In this document: in pieces, positions 10,589 to 18,732 of the stretch
Numbering within the stretch: position 1 is the first letter of the stretch
How the letters are laid out: the number at the start of each line of letters is the position of its first letter
Assembly: GCF_002567005.1 (NCBI RefSeq)
Contig: NZ_NUZU01000035.1
Location: 1-56,747 of the forward strand
From: Bacillus sp. AFS073361
Lineage (GTDB): Bacteria; Bacillota; Bacilli; Bacillales; Cytobacillaceae
Direction: 5' to 3'
Length of the DNA: 56,747 nt
The notes under the pieces: model-generated
What the model was told of the DNA's origin: nothing
Seen by the model: the letters and a program-made list of their open reading frames with translations, nothing else
Database searches by the model: none
Program-made: the position numbers and the translations under genes

Positions 10589-11149
10589 ATGTATCAACCT
10601 TATTATATGCCAATGGAGTATCAAAATAGTGTAGGAAATGAGCTGAATTTTCAAAGACAATATCATGGGGGCGGAGTGCATCACAATCATGACGAGCATC
10701 ATCATTCCGGGGGACAGCATCACATTCATGACGGGCACCATAACCATGGGGGACATGGGGGACATGGCGGACACCCAGGATTAAATCTTGGGTCATTAGG
10801 CTCGAGCCTGCTTGGGCTTGGTTTAGGGTATTTAGGTGGGGCTGGGCTGGCAAATGCAGCTAATCCAGGAGGTTATGGAGGATTCCCTGGTTATGGTGGA
10901 TTCGGAGGATTCCCTGGAGCACCTAGTCAAAGTTTCAATCCATACGGCCCCGGACCTGGCGGAGCATTTGGCGGGGGTATTGGCTTAGGCTATCCGACTG
11001 GCGGCAGCCCGGGTTACCCAGGAGTTGGACCGAATATGAACATGTATGGGCAACCGTTCCAGCCAACTCCTAGTTTAAGCGGCTATGGCACATGGTCCCC
11101 AAGTGAATATGGCCTGCCTAGTCCAAGGTATGACTGGGGAAGTTTTTAA
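10589..11149 (+). CDS. His/Gly-rich protein, probable spore coat component
   Basis: 186 residues with biased composition. An N-terminal Tyr/Met-rich start (MYQPYYMPMEYQ) is followed by a His cluster (about 30-62, with HHNHDEHHH and GGHGGHGGHPG), a short Gly/Leu-rich hydrophobic stretch (GLGLGYLGGAGLANA), then Gly/Pro/Tyr-rich repeats ending in LPSPRYDWGSF. No enzyme domain. Such proteins in Bacillus are often coat or crust parts; the His cluster suggests metal binding. Strong ribosome site GAGGAGAGAGGAG just upstream. Function is inferred from composition and the possible sporulation promoter. Confidence 0.7.
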   Translation: MYQPYYMPMEYQNSVGNELNFQRQYHGGGVHHNHDEHHHSGGQHHIHDGHHNHGGHGGHGGHPGLNLGSLGSSLLGLGLGYLGGAGLANAANPGGYGGFPGYGGFGGFPGAPSQSFNPYGPGPGGAFGGGIGLGYPTGGSPGYPGVGPNMNMYGQPFQPTPSLSGYGTWSPSEYGLPSPRYDWGSF

Positions 11150-11185
11150 TTCTGGCTGCACAGCAAGAACTACTCCGTTACATTT

Positions 11186-11220
11186 AAAGAAAGAGCAAGA
11201 CCATAGGTCCTGCTCTTTTT
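11186..11220. terminator. Bidirectional terminator
   Basis: Imperfect long stem AAAGAGCA.GACC/GGTC.TGCTCTTT with ATA loop and T run on the plus strand. It lies between the His/Gly-rich gene and the convergent VOC gene. Confidence 0.75.
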
Positions 11221-11259
11221 GGCAATTCATTGGGTTTTCACAAACTGAATTAGGAAAAG

Positions 11260-11646
11260 CTACCGCTCATACAGTTCAATCGGCAGCCCATCTGGGTCTG
11301 CGAAGAAGGTAAATTTCTTGTTTGTTATGGGGTCTACACGGACGTCCTCAACATTCACATGATGATTGGACATATATTGAACCGCCTCTTCGATATCATC
11401 TACTTCAAATGCAAGATGCCTCAATCCAGCTGCTTCAGGATAGCTTGGCCGTTCAGCTGGGGACGGGAACGAAAACAATTCAATTTGATATTGATCATTC
11501 ACTGCTAAATCAAGCTTATAGGAATCCCGTTCCTCCCGATATACCTCATTTATCGGGGTGAGCCCAAGAACTCGTACATAAAAATCCTTAGATTTTTCAT
11601 AATCCGAACAAATTACCGCTACATGATGAATCTTATTTAACTTCAT
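11260..11646 (-). CDS. VOC/glyoxalase-fold protein (GloA2-like)
   Basis: 128 residues forming one vicinal-oxygen-chelate domain of two beta-alpha-beta-beta-beta modules: N-terminal IHHVAVICSDYEKSKDFYVRVLG (metal His) and C-terminal LRHLAFEVDDIEEAV and FFADPDGLPIELYER (His/Glu ligands). Members include lactoylglutathione-lyase-like and dioxygenase-like proteins, and the substrate cannot be told here. ATG at 11646 has AAGGAGA about 7 nt upstream. It lies 22 nt after mnaA on the same strand and may be read through from it. Confidence 0.85.
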   Translation of the reverse strand: MKLNKIHHVAVICSDYEKSKDFYVRVLGLTPINEVYREERDSYKLDLAVNDQYQIELFSFPSPAERPSYPEAAGLRHLAFEVDDIEEAVQYMSNHHVNVEDVRVDPITNKKFTFFADPDGLPIELYER

Positions 11647-11668
11647 TTAACTATATCTCCTTAATCAA

Positions 11669-12811
11669 TCATTCTCCTAAGTCCGATGGCCGTTCCTCTT
11701 TTCCGAAGTGGTGGAGGATAGCTTTGACGATGCGTTCAGAAGCATAGCCATCTCCGTAAGGGTTGGAGGCATGAGCCATCTTGTCATGGGCCGCTGGGTC
11801 TGACAGCAGCCCATCTGCAAGATCAAAGATTGTTTCCTCATCTGTTCCTGCAAGTTTTAGCGTGCCCGCTTCAATTCCTTCCGGCCGTTCAGTGGTATCG
11901 CGCAATACTAATACGGGTACACCTAGGGATGGCGCCTCTTCCTGGACACCGCCAGAGTCCGTTAAAATCAAATAGGCTCTTGAGGCAAAGTTATGGAAAT
12001 CGATCACATCTAGCGGCTCGATGAGGTGAATCCTTTCGTGTTCGCCCAGTACACGATTAGCAATCTCACGAACAACTGGATTCATATGGACAGGATACAC
12101 CACCTGAACATCCACATGCTTTTCAACCAATCGTCGAATCGCACGGAACATATTTTCCATTGGCTTCCCTGTGTTTTCCCTGCGGTGGGCCGTCATAAGA
12201 ATTAACCGGTCATTCCCAAGTTTGTCTAAAACAGGGTGAGTATAATTATCTCTCACTGTGGTTTTTAGCGCATCGATGGCCGTATTTCCAGTGATATAAA
12301 TCCCGTCTTCCTGCTTATTTTCCATCAAAAGGTTTTGCTTCGATTGGGATGTTGGCGAGAAGTGAAGATCTGCCAACACCCCTGTCAACTGACGGTTCAT
12401 TTCCTCCGGGTACGGGGAATATTTATTATGAGTCCGGAGTCCAGCCTCAACGTGTCCAATCGGAATCGAATGATAAAAAGCAGCTAAGCTCGCGACAAAG
12501 GTGGTCGTCGTATCACCATGGACCAGGACAATATCCGGCTTGACGTCCGCAAGAACTTGATTGAGCCCTTCTAAACTCCGGGTTGTTACTTCTAGCAAGG
12601 TTTGCCGTTCTTTCATTATATTTAAATCATAATCAGGAGTAATTTCAAAAATTTGCAACACCTGATCAAGCATCTCCCGGTGCTGAGCAGTAACCGTAAC
12701 AATCGGTTTAATATGATCTGGGTATTTCCCTAATTCTTTTACCAAGGGAGCCATTTTTATCGCTTCCGGTCTCGTTCCAAATACAGTCATTACCTTCAAT
12801 TGATTATCCAT
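11669..12811 (-). CDS. mnaA: UDP-N-acetylglucosamine 2-epimerase (MnaA/WecB)
   Basis: Non-hydrolysing interconversion of UDP-GlcNAc and UDP-ManNAc, used for teichoic acid linkage units. With ATG at 12811 the product is 380 residues, the B. subtilis MnaA length; GGAGG is 5 nt upstream. An in-frame start at 12859 would add 16 residues without a ribosome site. Motifs: FGTRPEAIKMAPLV at the N-terminus, VHGDTTTT, HVEAGLRTHNKYSPYPEEMNR, and TDSGGVQEEAPSLGVPVLVLRD in the C-terminal lobe. Divergent from the serine protease gene. Confidence 0.93.
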   Translation of the reverse strand: MDNQLKVMTVFGTRPEAIKMAPLVKELGKYPDHIKPIVTVTAQHREMLDQVLQIFEITPDYDLNIMKERQTLLEVTTRSLEGLNQVLADVKPDIVLVHGDTTTTFVASLAAFYHSIPIGHVEAGLRTHNKYSPYPEEMNRQLTGVLADLHFSPTSQSKQNLLMENKQEDGIYITGNTAIDALKTTVRDNYTHPVLDKLGNDRLILMTAHRRENTGKPMENMFRAIRRLVEKHVDVQVVYPVHMNPVVREIANRVLGEHERIHLIEPLDVIDFHNFASRAYLILTDSGGVQEEAPSLGVPVLVLRDTTERPEGIEAGTLKLAGTDEETIFDLADGLLSDPAAHDKMAHASNPYGDGYASERIVKAILHHFGKEERPSDLGE

Positions 12812-12919
12812 AGCGGCCTCCAAGTATCCTTCAATCCATAATATTTCATTCACTAACATGATACCAAAGATTGCTCATTTATGAAAAAATCATATTCTTT
12901 CCCTTCCAATGTCACCTTA

Positions 12920-12947
12920 TTGTTTTCTAAAAATTTCTTTGTACAAT
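12920..12947 (+). promoter_or_regulatory. SigA-type promoter of the serine protease gene
   Basis: TTGTTT (12920-12925), 16-nt spacer, TACAAT (12942-12947). It points to the protease gene starting at 13023, in the mnaA-protease divergent gap. Confidence 0.45.
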
Positions 12948-13022
12948 ATTACTTTTCTCGCTAGGGCGAATATATTGCAGAGTAAATTTCGAAAAATACC
13001 CAACCTAGGAGTGAATAATATT

Positions 13023-14405
13023 TTGAAAAAAAGGGCACTTATTACCATCCCTATCAGTTTGCTGCTTATTGCGGTCATGGTGGCTTCTATATTCCTAATC
13101 AATCTTAAACCACAGGCTGGCAAAATCGCTCAAGCCCAAAAACTTGCGGAGTACTCGAAGCCAGCAGTGGTTCGAATCGTAGATTATGCTGTTGTACAAT
13201 GGCAGTTTAATAATCCGTATGATCCTGAAGTTATCGCCATATTGGAGAAGTTAAATAACCAATCTGTTGTGGGAGGCTCGGGTTCAGGGGCCATTATTAG
13301 CTCGAACGGCTATATCGTTACGAATGCACATGTGGTGGAAGCGACCCAACAGGAAGATGCAGAAATTGCCAATGCTGCCTTTGAACAACTAGTAACAATC
13401 ATCGCGGATTATTTTAAAGTCGACTATGAAACTGCCTATAAATATATGGTCCAGTACACACAATACTCGGGAATTCAAAAGGTTTTAAAAGTAATTTTAC
13501 CTAGCGGAGATGTCCTTGATGGGGAAGTAAAAAGCTATGGTGCCCCAATTAACGAAGGAAAAGACGTGGCGGTTTTAAAAATTGAGGGCAAAAATCTACC
13601 GACTTTACCTCTTGGTGATTCAGATAATATCCAAAACCAAGATAATGTTTGGGTCAGCGGATATCCTGCTGCTGCCGATTCGGATCTATTATCACCTGAT
13701 TCATCGCTGGTTTCTTCGATGAATGCTGGACAAATTTCGGCTACTTCCAAAAAGACAGATCAAGGAAGCCCGGTCATTCAAATTAATGCGGCTGCCACTC
13801 ATGGAAATAGCGGCGGGCCGGTCATCAACACAAAAGGGGAAATCATTGGCCTGCTCACCTTTAGGGGAGACACAGTCAACGGCCAAGAAGTTCAAGGCTT
13901 TAACTTTGCCGTTCCTGTTAATACGGTCAAAGAATTTGTAAACCAAGCTGGGGCGAAAAATGCAAAGAGCGAAACGGATAAACTTTACCAAGAAGGACTT
14001 AATCTTTACTGGGGCGGCTACTATAAGCATGCGTTAGAAAAATTCGAGGCGGTTCAGCGGATTTACCCAAATCATTCCGAAATCAAACAATATATCGCGA
14101 ATGCTGAGAAAAAGATGGGCAGCAGCAAGACACTCTGGTCTGATTACGCCACAATCTTCTATATCGTGGATGGTGTATCTGGAGTTCTCATTATCATTCT
14201 CTTGTTGTTTACCTTTGCTTTTAGACCGAAGCAGCCAGCTGTTGCTCAGGCACTGACTACTCCAACCCCGACAACGGCAACACCGCCGGAAACAGGGCCA
14301 GAAAATACACTAACAGACCTAAATAACGACGGGAAAATCGACGTCCAAGACATCCTCCTCGCCCTCCAAGAGGCACAGAAAAAGCAGAAAAAAGACGAGG
14401 AATAA
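13023..14405 (+). CDS. Membrane-anchored trypsin-like serine protease with EF-hand tail
   Basis: HtrA-like peptidase, about 460 residues. TTG at 13023 is chosen because TAGGAGTG lies about 9 nt upstream and it gives a proper KKRALITIPISLLLIAV signal anchor; no upstream start has a good site. Order: N-terminal membrane segment (about 6-27); protease domain with catalytic His in TNAHVV (about 103), Asp in EGKDVAVLKIEG (about 181) and Ser in HGNSGGP (about 263); a TPR-like segment KLYQEGLNLYWGGYYKHA (about 321-339); a second membrane segment (about 377-399); a Pro/Thr-rich linker; and a single dockerin/EF-hand-like loop DLNNDGKIDVQD (about 432-443). The combination is unusual. No PDZ domain is visible. 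Confidence 0.8.
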   Translation: MKKRALITIPISLLLIAVMVASIFLINLKPQAGKIAQAQKLAEYSKPAVVRIVDYAVVQWQFNNPYDPEVIAILEKLNNQSVVGGSGSGAIISSNGYIVTNAHVVEATQQEDAEIANAAFEQLVTIIADYFKVDYETAYKYMVQYTQYSGIQKVLKVILPSGDVLDGEVKSYGAPINEGKDVAVLKIEGKNLPTLPLGDSDNIQNQDNVWVSGYPAAADSDLLSPDSSLVSSMNAGQISATSKKTDQGSPVIQINAAATHGNSGGPVINTKGEIIGLLTFRGDTVNGQEVQGFNFAVPVNTVKEFVNQAGAKNAKSETDKLYQEGLNLYWGGYYKHALEKFEAVQRIYPNHSEIKQYIANAEKKMGSSKTLWSDYATIFYIVDGVSGVLIIILLLFTFAFRPKQPAVAQALTTPTPTTATPPETGPENTLTDLNNDGKIDVQDILLALQEAQKKQKKDEE

Positions 14406-14408
14406 TCT

Positions 14409-14421
14409 GGTGCCTGACACC
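14409..14421 (+). repeat. REP-like 13-mer, single copy
   Basis: GGTGCCTGACACC 4 nt beyond the protease stop, upstream of the terminator at 14455. Confidence 0.9.
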
Positions 14422-14454
14422 AATATAATATATTGGTATAAACCTATAGATTTA

Positions 14455-14483
14455 GGGGATGTAGCGGAGACTACGTCCCCTTT
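14455..14483 (+). terminator. Probable terminator of the protease gene
   Basis: 10-bp stem GGGGATGTAG/CTACGTCCCC (14455-14464 with 14471-14480, one wobble pair) and a 6-nt loop, followed by only three T. Terminator strength is uncertain. Confidence 0.5.
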
Positions 14484-14522
14484 CTATAAATACGGAATTC
14501 AGTTCATGAAGGAGTGATCACA

Positions 14523-15338
14523 GTGACTGAAAATCTGTTATTAGCTTTTGGGTTAACATTGTTTGCAGGGCTGGCAACAGGAATTGGCAGCCTCCTTGCG
14601 TTCTTTACCTCACATACCAATACTAAATTTTTATCAGTAACTCTCGGATTCTCTGCGGGTGTGATGATCTATGTGTCGATGGTTGAGATTTTTGTAAAGG
14701 CCAAGGTAGCTCTTGTAGATTCCTTGGGCGTTGGATTAGGAAACTGGTTAACGGTCGGCGGATTTTTTGCTGGGATGCTGTTGATCGCCAGCATTGATAA
14801 ATTTATTCCCAAGCAAAGTAACCCCCATGAACTAAAGAAAGTAGAGGACATGACGAGGGGAGGAAGTACGAGTACTGGAGAAAAACCAGATTTGTTAAAA
14901 ATGGGCACATTTACAGCCCTCGCAATCGGAATTCATAACTTTCCGGAAGGGATTGCCACCTTCACTTCGGCGCTGCAAGACCCTGCCCTTGGGATTGCCA
15001 TTGCCGTTGCGATTGCGATTCACAATGTACCAGAGGGCATTGCCGTTTCTGTTCCTGTCTATTTTGCGACAGGGGATAAAAAGCGGGCCTTTAAACTATC
15101 ATTCTTGTCTGGTTTATCTGAACCAGTCGGGGCATTAGCCGCCTACCTATTCTTAATGCCGTTTCTAAACGAAATCATGTTCGGAATTATTTTTGCAGCG
15201 GTTGCCGGGATCATGGTCTTCATCTCCCTCGACGAGTTACTGCCTGCTGCAAAAAGATACGACGAAGCACATCTATCAATCTACGGATTAATGGGAGGAA
15301 TGGCAGTAATGGCCCTCAGCCTGTTATTGTTTATATAA
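14523..15338 (+). CDS. zupT: ZIP-family metal transporter ZupT
   Basis: Divalent metal (zinc/iron) importer of the cytoplasmic membrane. 271 residues, about eight membrane segments. Metal-site motifs are HNFPEGIA (about 139-146) in TM4 and HNVPEGIAV in TM5, the ZIP signature. GTG at 14523 has AAGGAG 8 nt upstream, a better fit than GTG at 14514. A cytoplasmic loop between TM3 and TM4 (KKVEDMTRGGSTS) is short. No Zur box noted. Confidence 0.9.
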   Translation: MTENLLLAFGLTLFAGLATGIGSLLAFFTSHTNTKFLSVTLGFSAGVMIYVSMVEIFVKAKVALVDSLGVGLGNWLTVGGFFAGMLLIASIDKFIPKQSNPHELKKVEDMTRGGSTSTGEKPDLLKMGTFTALAIGIHNFPEGIATFTSALQDPALGIAIAVAIAIHNVPEGIAVSVPVYFATGDKKRAFKLSFLSGLSEPVGALAAYLFLMPFLNEIMFGIIFAAVAGIMVFISLDELLPAAKRYDEAHLSIYGLMGGMAVMALSLLLFI

Positions 15339-15378
15339 GAGACTGCGGTCAGCAGGTGTTGGGGATGTTGGGGATGTT

Positions 15379-15423
15379 GGTGTCAGGCACCATGTGAATT
15401 TTTTTCACATGGTGCCTGACACC
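15379..15423. repeat. 45-bp REPIN-like palindrome, copy 1
   Basis: Two 13-mers head-to-head, GGTGTCAGGCACC (15379-15391) and GGTGCCTGACACC (15411-15423), extended inward by ATGTGAA/TTCACAT to give 20-bp perfect arms and a 5-nt T loop. It lies between convergent zupT and comM. A GTTGGGGAT tandem run (about 15356-15378) leads into it. Its arms are identical to those at 27042 and 30656. It may also serve as transcript end. Confidence 0.95.
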
Positions 15424-15470
15424 TAAATTAATGAAGGTAGCTGCTCCATACTGTCCTTTTATTTGGGCGT

Positions 15471-16964
15471 TCACACCTCATTCAACTGGATGGCTTCCGA
15501 TATGCTTTGGTCGGTTATGGAACGGCTTGATTGCAGATCTGAGATGGTACGAGCTAGTCGGATAATTTTGATTTGTGTCCGGTTACTCCAGTTATTTTTA
15601 AGAGCTAGTCGCTGTAACCTAGATTGTTGTACACCGGTTAAAGGGCTTTTGTCCAATAGGATTTCATAGGGGATTCTTCCGTTACAAACCTCTCTCCCAT
15701 ATCGATCATATTGTCTGTCCCTCGCCTCCTCCACTCGTTCCCGGACAATTTTAGAGGACTCACCTTCTTTTTCATGTACAGCAGAGTTAAAATCAATCGG
15801 CCCTAAAGTAAGATTAATATCAAAACGATCCCTAAGCGGGCCAGAAAGCCTATTCTGGTAAGCCATTATTTGCTTCCTTGTACAAGTACAATAATGCGTA
15901 TTTGAACCTTCATAGCCACAGGGGCAAGGATTCATCGCTGCGATTAATATAAACGATGCTGGGTATGTAATGGTCGCATGCGTTCTACTAATCATGATCA
16001 ACCCATTTTCTAATGGCTGACGGAGCATATCTAAAGTTTTTTTCGAAAACTCCCCGATTTCATCAAGAAACAAAACACCACGATGGGCTAAGGATATTTC
16101 ACCAGGCTTTGGGTATTGTCCTCCGCCGATAATAGAAACTCCTGAAGCGGAGTGATGCGGATTTCGATAAGGCGGCATATTAGATGGGGGATAAGAATTC
16201 TGACTCAATTGATACAAACTGATAACCTCAAGTAACGACTCTTTAGTTAGTGAAGGCAAAATAGAAGGAAAAGATTCAGCTAACATGCTTTTTCCACAAC
16301 CGGGCGGGCCAGTCAGTAACACATGATGTTCTCCTGCCGCTGCAATCTCTAAAGCGTGCTTGGCCCCTTTATGCCCTATAATCTGCTTCATATCTAAATA
16401 AGTAATGCTGGTAAATCTCTCGTCCTTTTGTCTTTTTTTAAAAGAAGGAACCCATTGTCCTGAAAGATGTGAGATTGCCTCCTGCAAACTAGAAACATAG
16501 ATAATTTCCATTGGTTCAAGTTCTAATACAGGCAATTCTTCATTAAAAGGGATATAAAGCTTTTGTATCCCTAGTTTCTTTGCAGCAAGGACAGCAGGCA
16601 GCATCCCTTCGACTGGCTGAATGGAGCCATCTAACGATAATGCTCCCAGGAATCCTGTATCCTCGGCAACTATTATATCGAGTTCATGCAAACTCTGCAG
16701 AACCGCTATCGCCATCGGCAAATCAAACATGGAACCGTACTTTTTTTGATCTGCAGGTGATAAATTAATGGTAATTTTCTGGCCTGATAGATGATAACCT
16801 AATGTTCGAAGCGCAGCAATGATACGCTCCTTGGATTCCTTCACCGCCGCATCCGGCAGACCGACAATTTTAAAGGAATCGTTCCCTACATAAGAGCCAA
16901 CCTCTACATTTACACGATATCCTTCCATCCCTTTTAAGGCGATACTCGTTACTTTAGCCCACAT
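15471..16964 (-). CDS. comM: ComM/YifB family Mg-chelatase-like AAA+ ATPase
   Basis: 497 residues: an N-terminal ChlI/Lon-like fold (about 1-170), a AAA+ core with Walker A LLTGPPGCGKSMLAE (about 216-230) and Walker B GVLFLDEIGEF (about 301-311), a Cys-rich segment NPCPCGYEGSNTHYCTC (zinc-binding-like), and a C-terminal Mg-chelatase domain. ComM of Gram-negative bacteria is a branch-migration helicase in natural transformation; the Firmicute homologue is less studied. AGGAGG precedes ATG at 16964 and lies inside the end of the RAYT gene, with a 16-bp overlap, so translation is coupled to the transposase-like protein. Confidence 0.88.
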   Translation of the reverse strand: MWAKVTSIALKGMEGYRVNVEVGSYVGNDSFKIVGLPDAAVKESKERIIAALRTLGYHLSGQKITINLSPADQKKYGSMFDLPMAIAVLQSLHELDIIVAEDTGFLGALSLDGSIQPVEGMLPAVLAAKKLGIQKLYIPFNEELPVLELEPMEIIYVSSLQEAISHLSGQWVPSFKKRQKDERFTSITYLDMKQIIGHKGAKHALEIAAAGEHHVLLTGPPGCGKSMLAESFPSILPSLTKESLLEVISLYQLSQNSYPPSNMPPYRNPHHSASGVSIIGGGQYPKPGEISLAHRGVLFLDEIGEFSKKTLDMLRQPLENGLIMISRTHATITYPASFILIAAMNPCPCGYEGSNTHYCTCTRKQIMAYQNRLSGPLRDRFDINLTLGPIDFNSAVHEKEGESSKIVRERVEEARDRQYDRYGREVCNGRIPYEILLDKSPLTGVQQSRLQRLALKNNWSNRTQIKIIRLARTISDLQSSRSITDQSISEAIQLNEV

Positions 16965-17557
16965 CTCACATCCTCCTTATCGAGCATGTGAATTTTTCCA
17001 TCTTCCCAAAAAAACTTTTCTGTGGGTAGTGCGTTTAGATAATTTTCATAGTGCGAAAGGGGCGGATCGGGAAAATAGGAAAGAAGTGGTTGGGGGTCAA
17101 TTAAAGGGATACTCTCACCGAAGATATAGGCCCGGCAGCTGCTCCAAGGATAATCCTCAGGATTTACCACCATCCCTGCTGAAGTTGGATTTAAATGAAT
17201 GTATTTACTTACGTCTATCTCGTATTCAGGAGAATTAAGAAGTTCATCACCGTATCGCTTTTCGAACACATGACCAGAGAAATTATATTTTTTATTAATA
17301 TATTTAGCGAATTTAGTGTTGAGATGTTTCATGATTGTACTTAGCGGGGTTTCTAGTGTTTCAAGCTGCAGGTGGATATGATTCGTCATTAAGCAGTATG
17401 TGTGAAGGTTAAAGGGATAACGCTCTTTTGTTTCTTTCAATAGGGCCAGATACTTCTCAAAATCATCATTGTCGAAAAAAAGGGAACTTCTTCTAATGCC
17501 TCTGCTCGTAACATGATACTTCGCACCTTTGTACCAAAGGCGAACACTGCGAACCAT
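16949..17557 (-). CDS. REP-associated tyrosine transposase (RAYT)
   Basis: 202 residues, IS200-like Y1 transposase domain of the RAYT type. N-terminal YHVTSRGIRRSSLFFDNDDFEK is followed by the HUH metal motif in CLMTNHIHLQLET (H60, H62) and the RAYT-typical SKYIHLNPTSAGMV (about 118-131). By spacing, Y112 or Y119 is the likely nucleophile. RAYTs process single-stranded REP hairpins and are normally single-copy, without flanking inverted repeats, as seen here. ATG at 17557 has AAGGAG 9 nt upstream. The 3' end overlaps comM by 16 bp. REP-like 13-mers lie on both sides (15379-15423 and 17805-17817) and throughout the window, which makes it the natural candidate for their spread. Confidence 0.88.
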   Translation of the reverse strand: MVRSVRLWYKGAKYHVTSRGIRRSSLFFDNDDFEKYLALLKETKERYPFNLHTYCLMTNHIHLQLETLETPLSTIMKHLNTKFAKYINKKYNFSGHVFEKRYGDELLNSPEYEIDVSKYIHLNPTSAGMVVNPEDYPWSSCRAYIFGESIPLIDPQPLLSYFPDPPLSHYENYLNALPTEKFFWEDGKIHMLDKEDVRCGLK

Positions 17558-17879
17558 TGTAAATCACTCCTTAAAAATTAATGGGGCGGGATAAAAACAG
17601 GTGGAGTCGAGGGAGATAGGGGTAGATGTGTGAAGATGTGGGAAAGACCGCTCCCCCATACAGGAAACGAAAAAGTATACCACTAACACATTGATTCGAC
17701 ACCACTTCCCAAAATCCTGCACAACACACCAAAATTCACGATATCCCAGATAACATTCAGCACCGCACCTTTTGTCCACCCAGTAAAGACAGATGTCCAC
17801 AGGTGGTGCCTGACACCATTTATCACCATAACACCATAAAAGATGTATAAAAAGACCTAAAATGTAATATTTATTTTGT
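17558..17879. other. Gap upstream of RAYT and the small membrane gene
   Basis: About 320 bp without a supported gene. It holds the RAYT ribosome site, a purine-rich stretch (about 17600-17650) and one extended REP-like element at 17788-17817. A reading frame on the minus strand here has no ribosome site and looks spurious. Confidence 0.5.
17788..17817 (+). repeat. Extended 30-bp REP-like element, copy 1
   Basis: The 13-mer at 17805-17817 preceded by GACAGATGTCCACAGGT. The 30 bp match 20287-20316 at 26 of 30 positions. The added part contains the near-palindrome GACAGATGTC. It lies about 230 bp upstream of the RAYT start. Confidence 0.85.
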
Positions 17880-18209
17880 ATGGCTTTATTTTTCTTACTT
17901 TTTATTTGGGGGTGGTTGTCTCTGAACGCGGTAAGAATCATTCAATGGCTGTTGGGTGGATTGCTTCTCATCTATGGGGTTTATCTTATTTTTGGAGTGC
18001 AGGAGTTCTTTGGAACCTTAGCTATAATCGCGGCCTTTTTTATCTTTCCAAGCATTGGAAAAGGACCAAAAGGATCTGATAGCAATGATTATGTAAATGA
18101 TTATCACAATGATTCAGACTACTCGAATGATAATGGCGATACCGATTCTGGCGGGGATTCTGGCGGGGATTCTGGCGGGGATTCCAGTGGAGACAGCGGC
18201 GGGGATTAA
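17880..18209 (+). CDS. Small membrane protein with GGDS repeats
   Basis: 109 residues, not recognised. Two or three hydrophobic segments (about 2-16, 18-38 and 42-56) are followed by a polar Asp/Asn/Tyr region and a C-terminal run of GGDS units (about 91-109). The last units are coded by 12-bp tandem repeats (GGCGGGGATTCT) that could vary in number. ATG at 17880 has no clear ribosome site, so the start is uncertain. A strong terminator follows at 18231, which supports transcription in this direction. Confidence 0.55.
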   Translation: MALFFLLFIWGWLSLNAVRIIQWLLGGLLLIYGVYLIFGVQEFFGTLAIIAAFFIFPSIGKGPKGSDSNDYVNDYHNDSDYSNDNGDTDSGGDSGGDSGGDSSGDSGGD

Positions 18210-18230
18210 TAACCACTAATACGCACACTC

Positions 18231-18268
18231 AAAACCACCCTTGCCATCAGTGACAAGGGTGGTTTTTT
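18231..18268. terminator. Terminator, 13-bp stem
   Basis: AAAACCACCCTTG (18231-18243) pairs perfectly with CAAGGGTGGTTTT (18254-18266), with a T run after it on the plus strand and an A run before it. It serves both the small membrane gene and the convergent ferritin-like gene. Confidence 0.92.
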
Positions 18269-18288
18269 GACCGTTAACCATACCAATT

Positions 18289-18732
18289 TTACTTATTTTT
18301 AGCATAATAGTACAAAAACCAGACTGCATGATTTTGCTCATCGGCGGCCGCTCTCCGAAATACTTCTTTTATAGTTGGATCCGAAGTACCATCAGCGACT
18401 TCCAGGTAAAAATCCACCGTGAGTTGCTCGTCTTGCAAGGCAAATTCTAGTCCATTTAGGTAAACATCAGGACATTCCTCGCTGAGCTTTGATTGTTGTG
18501 GCTTTCGTCCGGTTAGCTGAGTATAAATGTGTTCAAATTGTTTATGGTGTTTTATTTCATCTTGGCGTATTTCAAGGATTTGACCTTTCTCCTTCTCATT
18601 GGAAGCCAATTTTGCTAATTTGCTATAACAATGGATAGCGTTGTACTCACCATGAATCGCTTTTTCCACTTCTCTAATCAATTTATTATTTTGCCTATAT
18701 AAAGCATCGTAATAATTCGTGTACGGATACAT
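18289..18732 (-). CDS. Ferritin-like/rubrerythrin-type protein
   Basis: 147 residues, all helical. Two ExxH-type carboxylate/His sites typical of a ferritin-like four-helix bundle are seen: EVEKAIHGEYNAIHCYSKL with QDEIKHHKQFEH in the first half, and EFALQDEQLTVDFYLE with AADEQNHAVWFLYYY in the second. Such proteins bind a di-iron centre or act as iron/oxidative-stress or coat-associated proteins; the exact role is unknown. Start ATG at 18732 with GGGGGAGG upstream. Confidence 0.75.
   Translation of the reverse strand: MYPYTNYYDALYRQNNKLIREVEKAIHGEYNAIHCYSKLAKLASNEKEKGQILEIRQDEIKHHKQFEHIYTQLTGRKPQQSKLSEECPDVYLNGLEFALQDEQLTVDFYLEVADGTSDPTIKEVFRRAAADEQNHAVWFLYYYAKNK

Noticed and set aside
10533..10853. 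Antisense frame over the His/Gly-rich gene
   Set aside because: A shadow of the biased codons of the plus-strand gene, which has the strong ribosome site.
16949..17557. RAYT as a full IS200/IS605 insertion sequence
   Set aside because: No tnpB or left/right end hairpins are seen, and it overlaps comM, so it looks like a resident single-copy gene.
17564..17941. 125-codon minus-strand frame upstream of RAYT
   Set aside because: Cys/Trp-rich random-looking translation across a REP-like element; no ribosome site.
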